Shown piece by piece: positions 21,678-32,780 of a DNA stretch of 64,000 nt. The position numbers and the translations under genes were made by a program. Each line of letters opens with the position of its first letter. Position 1 is the first letter of the stretch. A model generated the notes under the pieces. It was not told the DNA's origin and made no database searches. It was given only the letters and a program-made list of their open reading frames with translations. Source of the stretch: Dentipellis sp. KUC8613 (lineage: Eukaryota > Basidiomycota > Agaricomycetes > Russulales > Hericiaceae); NCBI GenBank assembly GCA_002286715.1, contig NSJX01000015.1, positions 125,313 to 189,312 of the forward strand. The letters are read 5' to 3'.

Positions 21678-23730
21678 ATGGATATCGTTCTTCGCGAGAG
21701 CACGTTCGGCCAGCTCGCCAATTATTTTACACACGGCAGAGCTTTCCCATACCCCAACCTACCATCGCGCTCTTCATCACCAAACTTCGAGAAGCCCAAC
21801 GATGCCAAGCCGGTGTCCGCCGACGTCAGACCAGTGTCCAGCGATATCGAGGCTGCGTCTGGTGAGGCCAAGTCGGGCTCCAGCGACGACAAGACCGTGC
21901 CTACAGAGGTTAGGCCCGTACCGGGAGATATCAAGCTGGTCGACTGGAGCGGCCCCGACGATCCAGACATGCCGTGCAATTGGCCTCGGTCGACCAAGCT
22001 TGTCACCACCGCGAATATCATGTTCATGACGTTCGCCTTCTACCTCGCGTCGGCAATATATACATCTGGGATTCCGGCCGTCGAGTCTCGGTTTGATGCC
22101 ACACAAATAGACGGCACTCTGGGTCTTTCCTTGTTTGTTATTGCGTACGGAGTCGGTCCTCTCCTGGTACGTTGCGATCTCTTGTCTTGATATCTGTTAG
22201 CTAACTAGCGGTTAGCTTTCTCCATTATCAAGCGTCCCCAGTATAGGCCGCTCGCCCGTATACGTTGTCGGCATGTTTATATTCTTCGTCCTTCAGATCG
22301 GCACTGCAGAGGCGAGGAATCTGCAGACGGTCCTGGTCCTGCGGTTCTTCGCTGGCTTCGCGGGAAGCCCATCTATCAGCACGGGAGGTGCTTCGTTGTC
22401 GGAGATCTACGACGCCGCTCACAGGGCCTATGCTATCTCGCTATGGGCTTGTGCTGCGGTGGCAGCTCCAGTTATGGGTCCCGTACGTCTCAATCGCCTT
22501 GATGTCTCCGTCCTTCACTGACATTTATTCGCGCAGCTTCTTGGTGCAGCGCTTGTGTAAGTTATCTATCCGATTTCTTGTTAAATATGACCTCATTAAA
22601 TATGTCATCTTTCTAGGCGACGTTATCACACATGGGCCGCGCCAATCTGGCTCATCATGGGCCTCTCTGCCGTCTCCGTCATCTTGTTGATCTTCACCCT
22701 CCCTGAGACCTCCTACGACAATATTCTCCACCGACGCGCACGGCGACTTCGCCAGCAAACAGGGGACTCATCATATCGTACACAGGGAGAAATAGATGCT
22801 GCATGCAGGTCTCTCACGCGGATGGTCGCAAAGCAGGTCGTGGACGATATCATGTTGGCCTTCGTCGACCCTATCATCTTGTTCCTTAATTTGCACATAA
22901 TGCTGTTGTACGGGCTGCTCTACCTATGGTTCGAGTTCTTCCCATTTGGTGAGACTATCTTTACCTGCATGTTTTGTGGCGAGGACTGACGCCGTTCTGG
23001 ATTAGTCTTTGGAGGCATCTATGGCTTCACCCCAGTGGAACAAGGACGTGAGTCCGAATCATCTCTTCTTTACTACGTCAGGCCATTAATATTCCCCCTC
23101 AGTGGCTTTCTTCGGTATTCTCGTCGGTACTGTCATATCCTACATAGGGTACACAATATGGCTACGATACCGCTACGTACCCATGATGCGCCGAGTCGGA
23201 GCGGACGTCCAACCGGAAAGCCGTCTTCCGCCCGCGCAAATCGGCTCCTTCTGCGTTCCCATCTGCCTCTTCGTCTTCGCCTGGACATCCCGAGCGAGGT
23301 TCGCCCCTTCCCACTCCCACTCTCCCCGCATCCTCGGTACTCACAGCCCCCCCACAGCGTCCACTGGATCGTCCCGATCATCGGCACAGCGTTCTTCGCG
23401 CCGGGGATCTACCTCTCCTTCCAGTCCGTCCTGAACTACCTCGGCGACGCGTACCCGCGCTACGTCGCGGGCGTGTTCGCGGGCAACGCGTTCTGGCGCA
23501 GCGTCGTCGGCGGCGCGCTCCCGCTCGCCGCACCCTCGATGCTGCGCTCGCTCAACATCGACTGGGCATCGAGCACGCTCGGCTTCATCTCGATAGCCAT
23601 GGTCCCCATCCCGTTCGTGCTGGACTGGGTACGTCACCACGCCTTCTTCATTCGACCATGCGTGGCATGAGCTAATTTTGGCACGCAGTACGGCGCGAAG
23701 ATTCGCTCGTGGAGCAGACTCGCGAATTAG
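21678..23730 (+). CDS. MFS transporter, DHA1-like (drug/polyamine type)
   Basis: Polytopic plasma-membrane exporter family. The ATG at 21678 opens a cytosolic head of about 85 residues with Ser/Asp repeats, then VDWSGPDDPDMPCNWPRSTK, the standard pre-TM1 signature of fungal DHA1 proteins. Membrane segments include MFMTFAFYLASAIYTSG, LGLSLFVIAYGVGPLL, YVVGMFIFFVLQIG, VLRFFAGFAGSP, AISLWACAAVAAPVMGP, IWLIMGLSAVSVILLIF, LHIMLLYGLLYLWFEFFPF, VAFFGILVGTVISYIGY, SFCVPICLFVFAWTS, WIVPIIGTAFFAPGIYLSF and STLGFISIAMVPIPFVLDW. LSPLSSVPSIGRSPVYV replaces the usual GPLSDRFGRR motif, as is common in this subfamily. Six or more short introns splice in frame, and the last exon gives YGAKIRSWSRLAN. Its position beside a dead GlcNAc gene does not make it a GlcNAc (NGT1-type) transporter. 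Confidence 0.87.
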
Positions 23731-24110
23731 ACTTGCGCGTGGGCGTGGGCGTGGGCTTGGACTTAGGCTCGGTCGCATGTCTTCTCCACGCTATATTTAG
23801 CTCACACTCGGACATCTGATACACCACCACCAACAATCGCATCGTCACGGTCTGCATACATAGAAGTCGCATAAGCTACATATTTGTACGCATAGTATAG
23901 TAGTACAACATAATTGCCACGCAGAATATAGATATCAAATCCATACTTTATATAAAATGGCGGAGGTATGAACGTGCGCGAGGCCAGCTCCACGTAGGTA
24001 TAGTAGTGAGTCGAGGGCGAGTAACGTGGTCAGCTCGAGTCCATCCGCGCGTGGCGAGTCAAGAAGGATATTATCGATACAGGATACGTCATAGCCGACT
24101 GAAACAGCCT
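23731..24110. other. Intergenic between convergent genes
   Basis: 3' flanks of the MFS gene and the small membrane protein gene. No coding signal; AT-rich around 23870-23960. Confidence 0.5.
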
Positions 24111-24816
24111 CTACACACCCCGCTCTTCGGGTCCGTGGTATGGCGGTGACATCCAGGGATGAGGCAGTCCTGGGGGCGCATCATAGGAATGCAAAGACGA
24201 TGTGCTCGAATAGGTGCGGAACGAGGCCGGTGCGAAGGTGCTGTCCCGCAGCATGCAGGGCGATGGGGGGCATACGGGTACGGACGCGCCTTTCTCCATA
24301 AGGTCTCCTGGTTCTGTCTGCACGTTTGGTGGAGGTTGACTGGGGGCGGGACAGGTCTGACACCTGCGCCGCAACGGGATTGCACTGTGAATGCACTCCG
24401 GAAGTCGGCGTAGCCATGCTGCGAACTGTCTCGCCCACAGGTAACCCCTACTCGACTGCGGAGAGGATTCTGGGAGGCGCGGCGCGGCACGTGAGTGGGC
24501 TGGAAGATGCATGGTGTAGGCGAGGGGCTTACGAAGCGAGGAAGAGGTAGAGGTGGTGGATGCGCTGGAGCTGTCTGAGCGCTGCCAGGTCGCGAGCCGG
24601 AACACGGTGAGGAAGCATGCCATAACGACTGGGCATCGCGGGGAAGCCGTCAGACGCCGCGCTCAGAACTGGAGCAGAATAGTCGAACTTACGCAAGGTA
24701 ATGCCGGCCACCAGCGCTACTCGGCGAAGCTCCCCCTTCACCCCTTCTTGTGCGCCTGGTTGAGGAGAGTCGGGAGTAGATGAAGGGAATGAGGAGATTG
24801 ACGTGGGCGACGACAT
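24111..24816 (-). CDS. Small single-pass membrane protein, unknown function
   Basis: Two exons splice as 24816 to about 24690 and about 24632 to 24111, joining ELRRVALVAGITL to LVMACFLTVFRLA. This creates one continuous transmembrane helix of about 20 residues after a 30-residue Ser/Pro-rich head. The remainder is a long, disordered Ser/Pro/Arg-rich tail with SSSASTTSTSSSLRKP and SPPYHGPEERGV at the end. The fact that splicing builds a hydrophobic helix from two frames supports the model. No domain recognised. The 5' leader is a C/T tract (GGGGA repeats on the plus strand). Confidence 0.55.
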
Positions 24817-24825
24817 CTTGCAGTA

Positions 24826-24844
24826 GGGGAGGGGAGGGGAGGGG
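24826..24844 (+). promoter_or_regulatory. Potential G-quadruplex motif in the leader of the small membrane protein gene
   Basis: Four G4 runs each separated by a single A, directly upstream of the minus-strand ATG at 24816. In the transcript sense it is CCCCT-repeat, a pyrimidine-rich leader. Confidence 0.5.
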
Positions 24845-24849
24845 AGCGA

Positions 24850-26012
24850 AGGGGGAGCTTGAGAATTGAGCGCTGTTGCTTGGGGTTCTTGAAGGTAGAT
24901 ACCACGCGGAATCGATCAGGTCACCATGCTGCAAAGGCGCTACACGGGTATGGCATCCCCAACGCAAAAATATTGCTACTCGCGCGACGCGCGTTAGAAT
25001 GTCTGGGGTGCCGGAATTGCATTGGCGGTCCTCCCATGCGCACCAAGGGCACGCGAACCGAAGTAGATCTAGGACCGTGAGACCTCATTTGGGAGGGGGA
25101 ACGGCTTTTGAGAAATGCACAGGGATTTCCGACACGGAAAAACGGAAACTAGATACCCGACCTGTGCGGAGAAGCTGCGGAGCGGAATTCGGGCGTCGGC
25201 ATTGGTTAGGACCTCGAAGATATGACATTCAAGAGCCAGGGAACCTCACATTTCGTGTCAGTCTTCACGGAATGGTGTTCCAGGCGAAATCGCGTTGCAA
25301 CCGTTGAATTCGTGGAGCACGGGGCAGGAATTGGTCGGAGACAAATTCCGTCGCTAGCATTAATTCCGAATGCGGGCCGAATCGAGAGCAATCGTTGGAG
25401 TGGATTCCGAGTAATGTAAGGCTGCATGTCCGGCCCTACATCTATATACTCGGTTCAGATTTATGCGAGGATAGGTTTTCCTAAGAGAAATTGATAAGGC
25501 TTGCCTTGGGTGATTATGAGCGTTACTATATGTAAGAATGAGTGGCTCGTTCCTTTAGTCGGATTTCGGGCTCTTAGACAGACTGAATCAGTTTTCAGCT
25601 ATGTTGATTAGATCGAACAAGGGCCTGCGCATTCTGGCGTTGCAATACTTGAACTTGGGATATTGCCAACGTCGTTGGGCGCCACAGGAATTCAAGTTTG
25701 GACGGAGTCTGAATTCTGTCTCTCCGAAATTTCCGCATAGGCTCGCATGGAGAACTAGTAGCTCCTTTGCAAACGCGCCTTAGCTACTGCTCGGAAGTCC
25801 TCGATATTATGCTGTGTCTCTAACACAGTGTGGGTTTTCTTTTCGAAATTGTCCGGTAGTCATTGACCATTGTGTTTCAGACTAAATGTGTCAGGCCGGT
25901 AGACTTCTGTCGGACGACGCGTCCGCGCCAGCAGCGAGGCGGAGATGCTTCCGACAGGCCCCCGTATCCTGACCATCGGAATACTCAACACCTCTGCGTC
26001 TTGCTACTCTGA
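24850..26012. other. Intergenic, no feature seen
   Basis: About 1.16 kb between divergent genes. Short open frames lack domain or splice support. Presumed promoters of both neighbours. Confidence 0.45.
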
Positions 26013-27790
26013 ATGAAAAGCTCTGCCGCGGAGACATCGCCTCGGACGCCTGCGCGAAGGCGGCCCGGCCCCAACGCGGACACGCGGACGCTCACACGTT
26101 TCAGCAGCAGGGCATCTCACCAACACTCGCACACGCGCCATGTTCTCTCGACACACCACACGCTACCTCGCGTTCCCTCTCACCTTGATGCCAGTATCCC
26201 CTCGGTGACCTTGGTTCGACCATCTGCTCTGCAATCTTCACACTCTGTCTTGCCAACACCCCGTGGTTTTCGTATCCCGGACCCGAATAACGTCGTAGAA
26301 CATGCAGACAACGTGTTCCATCCGGAACCTATTGACGGAGATGAAGCCTTTTTCCACAACGCAGGCTTCAGCTCCGTAGCTCTTACTCCCCGCCCTGCAA
26401 GGAGGGAGGAGGTCAATCACTTAGCCTCGGTGATCGACTCTCCGACGCCGCGCCGGAGCTCGCAAACATCCACAATTGCCAGCAAACCGGGGATCGTTTC
26501 CAAAATTCACTCTAGTCTACTGTCTCTCCGGAGCCTCGCTTCTCAAGGCGAGCAGGAGCGCCAAGCGACCTCGTCCGACTTGAGCCTATTCGCGGCGTGT
26601 CCCGAGCTCGAGCAGTCGGGCAGCGGGTTTCCCTCTTCAAGCACCTCGAGCGCCGCGCACGAAAAGCATCGTGGCGACCACGAGGCCAAGTCTTCTCCTA
26701 TCAAGACGTCCATTTCTGCCGTTGACAGGTTTACGCACAAGTGGCCTCGGCCAAAGACCCTCCGAAGTGTCCCTCCTGGGTTCCGAGCCAAACATGCCGG
26801 CCGGTATAATAGAGCGGGCGGCTGGAGCGAGAGCGAAATTAAGGCTGCGCTCGCGGAAGGGAAAGGTCTGGGCATGGACTGGGCAGGCCAGTGGACACCG
26901 CACAAGTGGTGCCTGCTCGTCAGCGTCACACTGGTCTTCGCGTGTGGGCTGGCTGGCATCATGTGCGCGTTGCTGACATGGTTCGCTGGTGAGCTTGCAC
27001 GATCTCTCATGCGTTCTTGGCGTTCGCTGAGCAGGCACTCGCAGCGTATCCCGCAGCGCCTGTGCTCCTCATCACTGACTCGTCGGCCCTCATCTTGCTT
27101 ACGCTCTGCTCCTCGCTCTTCTTACTCGCGTCCATCACTGGCATAGCTGGAGTCTTGATGAACTCGCGCCCTATCCTCGCCGTGTACACGATGCTCCTCT
27201 TTCCGTGTCTCATTGCGCTTGCATCTGTCGGCTATGTGACTTACAAGAAGGATCAGTTCTCTCTCGATCGCAAGCTCAGCGAGGCCTGGAACAAGTGGTA
27301 TGCTCCCGGGGCACAGCTGGTATTACAGAGCGCGCTGCAATGCTGTGGCTGGGCGAGCTCTGCCCACGCGGCAGTGCCTTCTGGAAGATGCTATGAGCGC
27401 ACGCCGCTGCCTGGATGTCGCGGGGCACTGACGCGCTTCGAGCGCAGCGCCCTGTCGACTATCTACGGCGCTGTCTTTTCACTCGTCCCACTGCATCTGA
27501 TGAACATCGTCGCCGCCCTGCTCTGCTCGAACCATGTCACGCGTCGCTTTGGGAAGGGCATCATGCCGAAGCGGTACCGCCTGCGCATCGCCGACGTCGC
27601 GAGTATTACTGCCCTCACAGAGCGCCTGGAGGAAGAATCGCGGAGAGGATCCCCTGCGAGGATGGTGGCGCTGGGCATGCCGCAGGCAGTGCGGGCTACT
27701 TCTACTGGGTTGGGTCTCTTCCGCGAGGACAGGGATGACAGGCGGTTCCACCCGCGTTCTATTAGCTCTTCGTTGAGTCGACGTATTTAA
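26013..27790 (+). CDS. Tetraspanin with long cytosolic N-terminus
   Basis: Four-span membrane scaffold. The first exon (26013-26988) encodes a disordered head of about 290 residues rich in Ser, Arg and Pro, then TM1 (CLLVSVTLVFACGLAGIMCA). A single intron with acceptor at 27044 joins LLTWFA to AYPAAPVLL and keeps the frame. TM2 (LILLTLCSSLFLLASITGIA), TM3 (VYTMLLFPCLIALASVGYV), a large extracellular loop with the diagnostic LQCCGW (CCG) and a later GRCYERTPLPGC cysteine pair, and TM4 (GAVFSLVPLHLMNIVAALLC) follow, ending with a basic cytosolic tail. The arrangement resembles basidiomycete TSP2-like tetraspanins linked to virulence or hyphal morphology in other species; assignment within the family is inference. 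Confidence 0.88.
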
Positions 27791-28234
27791 CGAGGCTTTC
27801 AATGCTCGACCATCTTATTTTGGTGTATCGCGTGCTTTCCTATGGAAGTCGACCTATGCGTTGCGTCTCGAGTGTAAGAGTGGGGCATGAGCGATGTTTT
27901 TGTCTGATCTAATCCAAAAATTACTCCCTGTGTACGGTGAAGGCGGAAAAGGGTTTGATCAGTTCATGCCCAGGGCTGCTAGCGCTGAGCGACGGAAAAC
28001 TCCCGCCGAGTACAAACTCCGCGTCGGCACACTGGGCGATACTCCTGCTCTCAGGATCACCCTGCCATCATAATGTACACGCTAAACCGGATCCCTCATT
28101 GTTAGAAATACATGTAAAATACAGGTTGAGTACGAATACAGAGTACGTCTACAGGCCGCACTCCATGCCTCCATGCGGGGGAGCCCTTACGGCCGTGACT
28201 CTTGAGCGAGCCGCTGACCTGCTTCGACTAGAGC
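27791..28234. other. Intergenic between convergent genes
   Basis: 3' flanks of the tetraspanin and the next minus-strand gene. Nothing recognisable. Confidence 0.45.
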
Positions 28235-29569
28235 CTACTGCAGATTTTTGAAGTCCCGCGATGCGTCCCGATACATTCGCGAAAGGACCTGTATCTGCTT
28301 GTCTTTTTCACGCATTGCTTCCTTGTCCGACTGGATCCTTCGCAACGCTGCAGCACAATGTTAGCAACTCACAATTACCGATACGAGGGTTTCCGCAAGA
28401 CCCACCTCCTTCGAATATCTCGGCTGTCGACGGAGTGGTCTTCTTCTGATCGTTCTTGCCGTCAGCTATGACGATGTTGGCTTTGCATTCTTTCACAAGT
28501 GCTTTCTTCGCATTCTCGGACCTCTTAGCTGTTGAAAGCTCCTCAGGCTCCGTTCCCCCGGGAGCATCATCCTTCGCGCGCTTTGGCGCGCTTCCTTCGC
28601 CAGAATCTACAGCCCGTCGCTTGCCCACAAACTTTGCCGTAGACATATGGACAAGATCGGGATTCCAACCTCTCGGCGAAAGCGGAGGGGCCAATGCAGT
28701 GGCGTCAGATACGAGCTGCGGAGGTTCAGACATCGGAGGCGGACGCAGATAGCGCGCCGACGCCGTAGCGGGGGCGACTCGTCTAGTTTGAACGTCAGAT
28801 ACTATGATGGGTGCCGCTGCCGCTGGACAATACGCCATGGGCGGACTGTAGTAAGTGACAGGTGCGTTTGACAAATTTGGCGGGTGGTCTGTCAGATAAT
28901 AGGACGGCTGCACCAGCTGTCTATGATCTAGATAACCGCTGCGGGGAACGTGATGGACAGGGTAAGGAGCCGGGCTAACAAACATGCCTGAGGGAGTTCC
29001 GCTGATGCGTGAGTCCAAACCGCGTCCCCGGTCGGGATATGCTGGTGGGTGACCACGAGGGGCAGGGGGTCTCGGTAGGGGATCATGTAATCCTCCTTGG
29101 GGGGTACGTTCGAAGGATATACATTGCGGCTGGCGCGAAGAACCAACCATCCAGTCGTTGTTGCGGGATCCGATACCGCGACGGTCGACTTTGAACTGCT
29201 CGGTCTCAATCATCGGAGTGAACCTCGAAGGATCATGCATGATGGGGGCACTGTGCTGAGCCTGCACGTCTGGCTGATATCGGATGCTTTGTCCGATGGT
29301 CGGAAAAGGGTCGCGCTCAGCCCTGCTAAAGCCATGCTGATCTTGGAATGCCCGTGGACGACGCTCAGCAACTGGGTAAAATTCCGTGCTGGACAGCGCA
29401 TTATTCAATGATACTCTGGAAAAAAGACGTGCACCCACGAGCTATCATTGGTTGAATATCCTCCTAGGCCACGAGAATCTAGATCGTCGAGGAAATCCGG
29501 CCGCCCACGATCATCTCCATCTCGCTGATTCTCTAGGCATGACGGTGCTTCTCTGATATTGTTATACAT
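28235..29569 (-). CDS. Hypothetical disordered protein with C-terminal coiled coil
   Basis: The main exon (about 29415 to 28402) encodes a Pro/Tyr/Ser-rich, low-complexity chain with AERRPRAFQDQHGF, PRPPAPRGHPPAYPDRGRG and a basic cluster KFVGKRRAVDSG...KRAKDD suggestive of nuclear localisation. A GT-AG intron then joins AEIFEG to ALRRIQSDKEAMREKDKQIQ, a coiled coil ending FKNLQ at a TAG (28235-28237). The 5' end is less sure. An ATG at 29569 opens 45 codons (MYNNIREAPSCLENQ...) but only a 23-nt or a weak-donor intron would connect it to the main exon. No domain recognised. Confidence 0.6.
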
Positions 29570-30259
29570 GGCTTGCTTTACAGATTAAAAAAGAGTTAAA
29601 TGTAGTGGGTGGCGAACCAGCGCCGGAAAGATGATGTGTCGTCGTGTGCAGGCGTGCGGATAGAGGTATTTCTGCACCTTGGGGTCCGACTTGTATAGCG
29701 ACACGGCCTAAAGCTGCCACCAGTGGCGCATGGGGCTCACCTCTGACGGTAAGAACCGTGATTCCTGGCTTTGTTCGAGGAACGCCCGATTCTCAGCTGC
29801 TTGACAATGGGCGCAACTTTCAGTACGAGATGTGCTGCGCCCACAGCTATGAGCCAGTACTTCTTGAGACTATGCGTGTTTGTACGGAAGGACCAACGTC
29901 GATTGTGATATAGATACATTCGACTTGGTGCTGAAACTTCCAAGATCCAATGCCACTCGACACGAGAACCTACCAGGCCGCGTCCCTTATTCAAAGGCGA
30001 AAGGGCTCAGGCACCACGTGAATCTCCTAGAAAGCAGCGGTATTAGCATTAGCTTCTGACGGATACAAACTACGCCGACGTGGCGCCTCTGAAAGACAAA
30101 GAACCATTGGCAGCAGCAGTTGGTGGTAGTGAAGAAGGCGCTGCCCGAGTTCCCTGCGTCGCATAAGCGCTGGCCGTGTTGGTCTGATATTCCCACGCCT
30201 ACATTCAGGCTCGTAAATTCACAAAGTTTGTAGTGAGTACAATCGTCTACGCCCCGACA
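29570..30259. other. Gap with one coding-like exon on the minus strand
   Basis: Between 30072 and about 30198 the minus strand has an open, low-complexity frame after a possible acceptor: WEYQTNTASAYATQGTR, then AAPSSLPPTAAANGSLSF and RGATSA before a TAG. It could be a last exon of the DUF6535-like gene or part of an unannotated one. The rest of the gap shows nothing. Confidence 0.3.
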
Positions 30260-32414
30260 TCATGCTTGCAGCTGGACAATCCAATCCTCCACGATGCGTA
30301 TAAACTCTCCCTTTTCTACCCCTTCGGTGAACCACTGTGGGTTGTCTTGACAAGCCCGCAGTACATCTGGCAGACGCCGTGCCAGGATATCTTCGCCATC
30401 AAAGTCAGAATGAGTCTCCTGTAGTATCTGCTTGGCTGCGACAAGAAGATCGGTGTATGTGGAGAGCGGCGCCAGCCGACTTCTATCAGAGGCAGTTATG
30501 AAAGTGTCCAAAGCCGAAGCGACATTTTCGGCAAAAATGTCCAAGGAATGCCTTGAGGTGTACGCATCAACCGAAGTGGCGCCATTCGTTGAGCTGCTAC
30601 TCACCGGAGATATGTCCGCAAAAATGACCGGCGCATGCTTACACGCTCCTGCAGCATATCCATGGTTTTGACCCTTTCTAAGAAGGGGTTCGATGCGAAT
30701 CCTGGCAAAGACAATACTGCTTCGAGTGATAGCAAATAGATGTCCGAGTTTTGGTTCGGCAGGTTCCCAACAGCCCAGGCTATCAACGATATCCCGTGAA
30801 TGTTTGCCGGGGTGAACTGCGCGGTGCGGGGAAGCGGATGGCGAAGGATGTCCCGAAGCTGTCCTGCCTTTGAAAGCACGCCACGGAACGGTGAATGTGA
30901 TGTCACAATGCCGCATGCTATAAAATCCGGGTGCAAGAACACCACTTCGTCCGAGTTGCTGTTGCTAAAATCGCCATTGGCAAGGATGCGCCAGCCCGGA
31001 GAAGAGTGTTCTGCAACTTCGCGTCCAATTTTCAAGAGATTGGCGTTATCTCGGGTATGAGCGAGTAGATGGGCAATGACCTTGAGGTATGACCGCAGTG
31101 AGGTCTTCAAATCCTCATCCTCTGTAGTACGCTCGCCTTGGCTTCCCCGTGTACTGTCGAGTTTCATCCTAGCTTGATGTAGTGCTCCCGAAAGTAAAGC
31201 ATCCAAGCGGCGTGCCCCTTTGCAGGTCGAGATGTGCTGTAGCAATGTGGAGTCAGTTGTGGCACCGATATGGTTCATTGCTCGGAGCAATATTTCAGGG
31301 CGACTAGTGTGCTCCAGAACCCAACACAGACATTCTACGTCCACGGTGTACTCATTCTTTGATGCACGATCCGATCTTTTGATCCATGTGATGAGGGCCT
31401 GTGGGTCGAAGGAGTCATTCACCGCAAGATTGAGAACCAGTAGTATGGAGAAGTCGATCATCGCCGCCATGACACCTGGCGCTAGGAGATACGCGAAAGG
31501 AATGGCCGTGAGCGCGAGCGATGACCCACCTTGGAGGTGGAGGTAGGGTATGTATCCAATGATGAAGAGGATGACGGTGACGAAGATGATATAAAGCGGC
31601 GATAAGGCGAGGCCCGTCCTGCGTATGGTGGCATGAGCGGCATTGTCTGGGTCACAAAGCGACTGCCACGCCTTCCGCCGGTCCTCGGGACCATGGTAGA
31701 GCGCACCGGGGTTCATAGAACTGACGGATGCAAGAAGATATATATCGAGGATGCTCGCCACCAGTGAGGATACGAGAGCAACCGAAAAGGTGTATGTAGC
31801 GATGATGGCAACCTTCTGCGGTTTCGGTGACGGCAAGGTGAAATCGTTCGGCACGGACGCGGCCTCGCTGCTATTCACAAGCTGTAGAATTGCAAATCGC
31901 AGGAGTTCGTTGGTCGCGTCCACCGGATTGGACTGTAGAAACGTCATGGAGGAAAGGAGAAAACTACTTGTGACGCCCGTGAAGAGTCCGATCTTGGGGG
32001 GATAGTATTCAGTCTATGGCTACACGAAGAGACAATGACACTCACAAAGATTAGAATGTAGCTCAACAAGGCGGTACGTTCGATCTGCCGCTGTTTGACC
32101 CAGCCCGGGAAGAGCGCGTGGAATTCCTCCCAAAGCTCATCATCTCGATGGAGGAGCTGGCGTGGACCGGAAGTCATTGCGAAGCCGAGCGGGGTAGACT
32201 CGGGGAAGTCAACATCCTGCCACCCACGTCGGATTATATATGTCTCTGGCGATATAGTTAGAACGTGGCTCTGATTGAAGCAAACCTTACCTTCTGTACT
32301 ACCTATCATATTCCGAGTCAGCAGCTCGGAACCTAGAAGGATCAGGCCATGGTTCCATGATTCTATAAAGGACCCATTGACACGACCAGCGGCTCTAACA
32401 ACCTGCCTAGGCAT
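30260..32414 (-). CDS. DUF6535-like multi-pass membrane protein
   Basis: Basidiomycete-expanded membrane protein of unknown function. The core signature is ELWEEFHALFPGWVKQRQIE followed by an intron (acceptor at the left of 31995) and GLFTGVTSSFLLSSMTFLQ, then NPVDATNELLRFAILQL. Membrane segments follow: VAIIATYTFSVALVSSLVAS, LSPLYIIFVTVILFIIGYIPYL and LALTAIPFAYLLAPGVMAAM with IDFSILLVLNLAV. The C-terminal half is cytosolic and helical (LITWIKRSDRASKNEY, VDVECLCWVLEHTSRPE). The last exon, joined near 30680-30600, ends GEFIRIVEDWIVQLQA. The precise junction there is not resolved. The start is uncertain: ATG 32414 is the furthest in-frame one, and ATG 32177 would also keep the domain. DUF number is from memory. 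Confidence 0.7.
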
Positions 32415-32780
32415 GCCACTGGAGTACAGATGCGCACAGAAAACGCTTCGGCTAGCACGTCAGGCACCGCGCCAATAGTACTCATCTCGTCGCCACAAAT
32501 CACGTCCAAAGTCTCTATTGGTGAGCGATTTGGCTTGACGATTATAATCTGGATGCTATAATATGATACTCCACGGCAGCTTCCAAGGCAACTGGACAGA
32601 ACCAAAGCGACGATCACCGGCACCTGCCTCGTACCCGCGGTAACAGCAATTAATGACCTAGAAGGAAAAACCAACGCAGTCCTTCTGAGACGAATTTCGA
32701 AGAACATAGCAGTAATACATATCGATGATCTTCAGCAGTATTTCCTGTTTCCACAGCTCCACACATCGTGCGCCGCGCAT
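32415..32780. other. Short gap before thioredoxin reductase
   Basis: A minus-strand frame at 32363-32707 contains a hydrophobic stretch (VPVIVALVLSSCLG) and might be an upstream exon of the membrane protein, but I found no splice supporting it. Confidence 0.3.

Noticed and set aside
21678..23730. MFS gene as a GlcNAc transporter (NGT1-type)
   Set aside because: Tempting because it lies next to the deacetylase pseudogene, but the pre-TM1 signature and the LSPLSS...GRSPVY motif are of the DHA1 drug/polyamine type.
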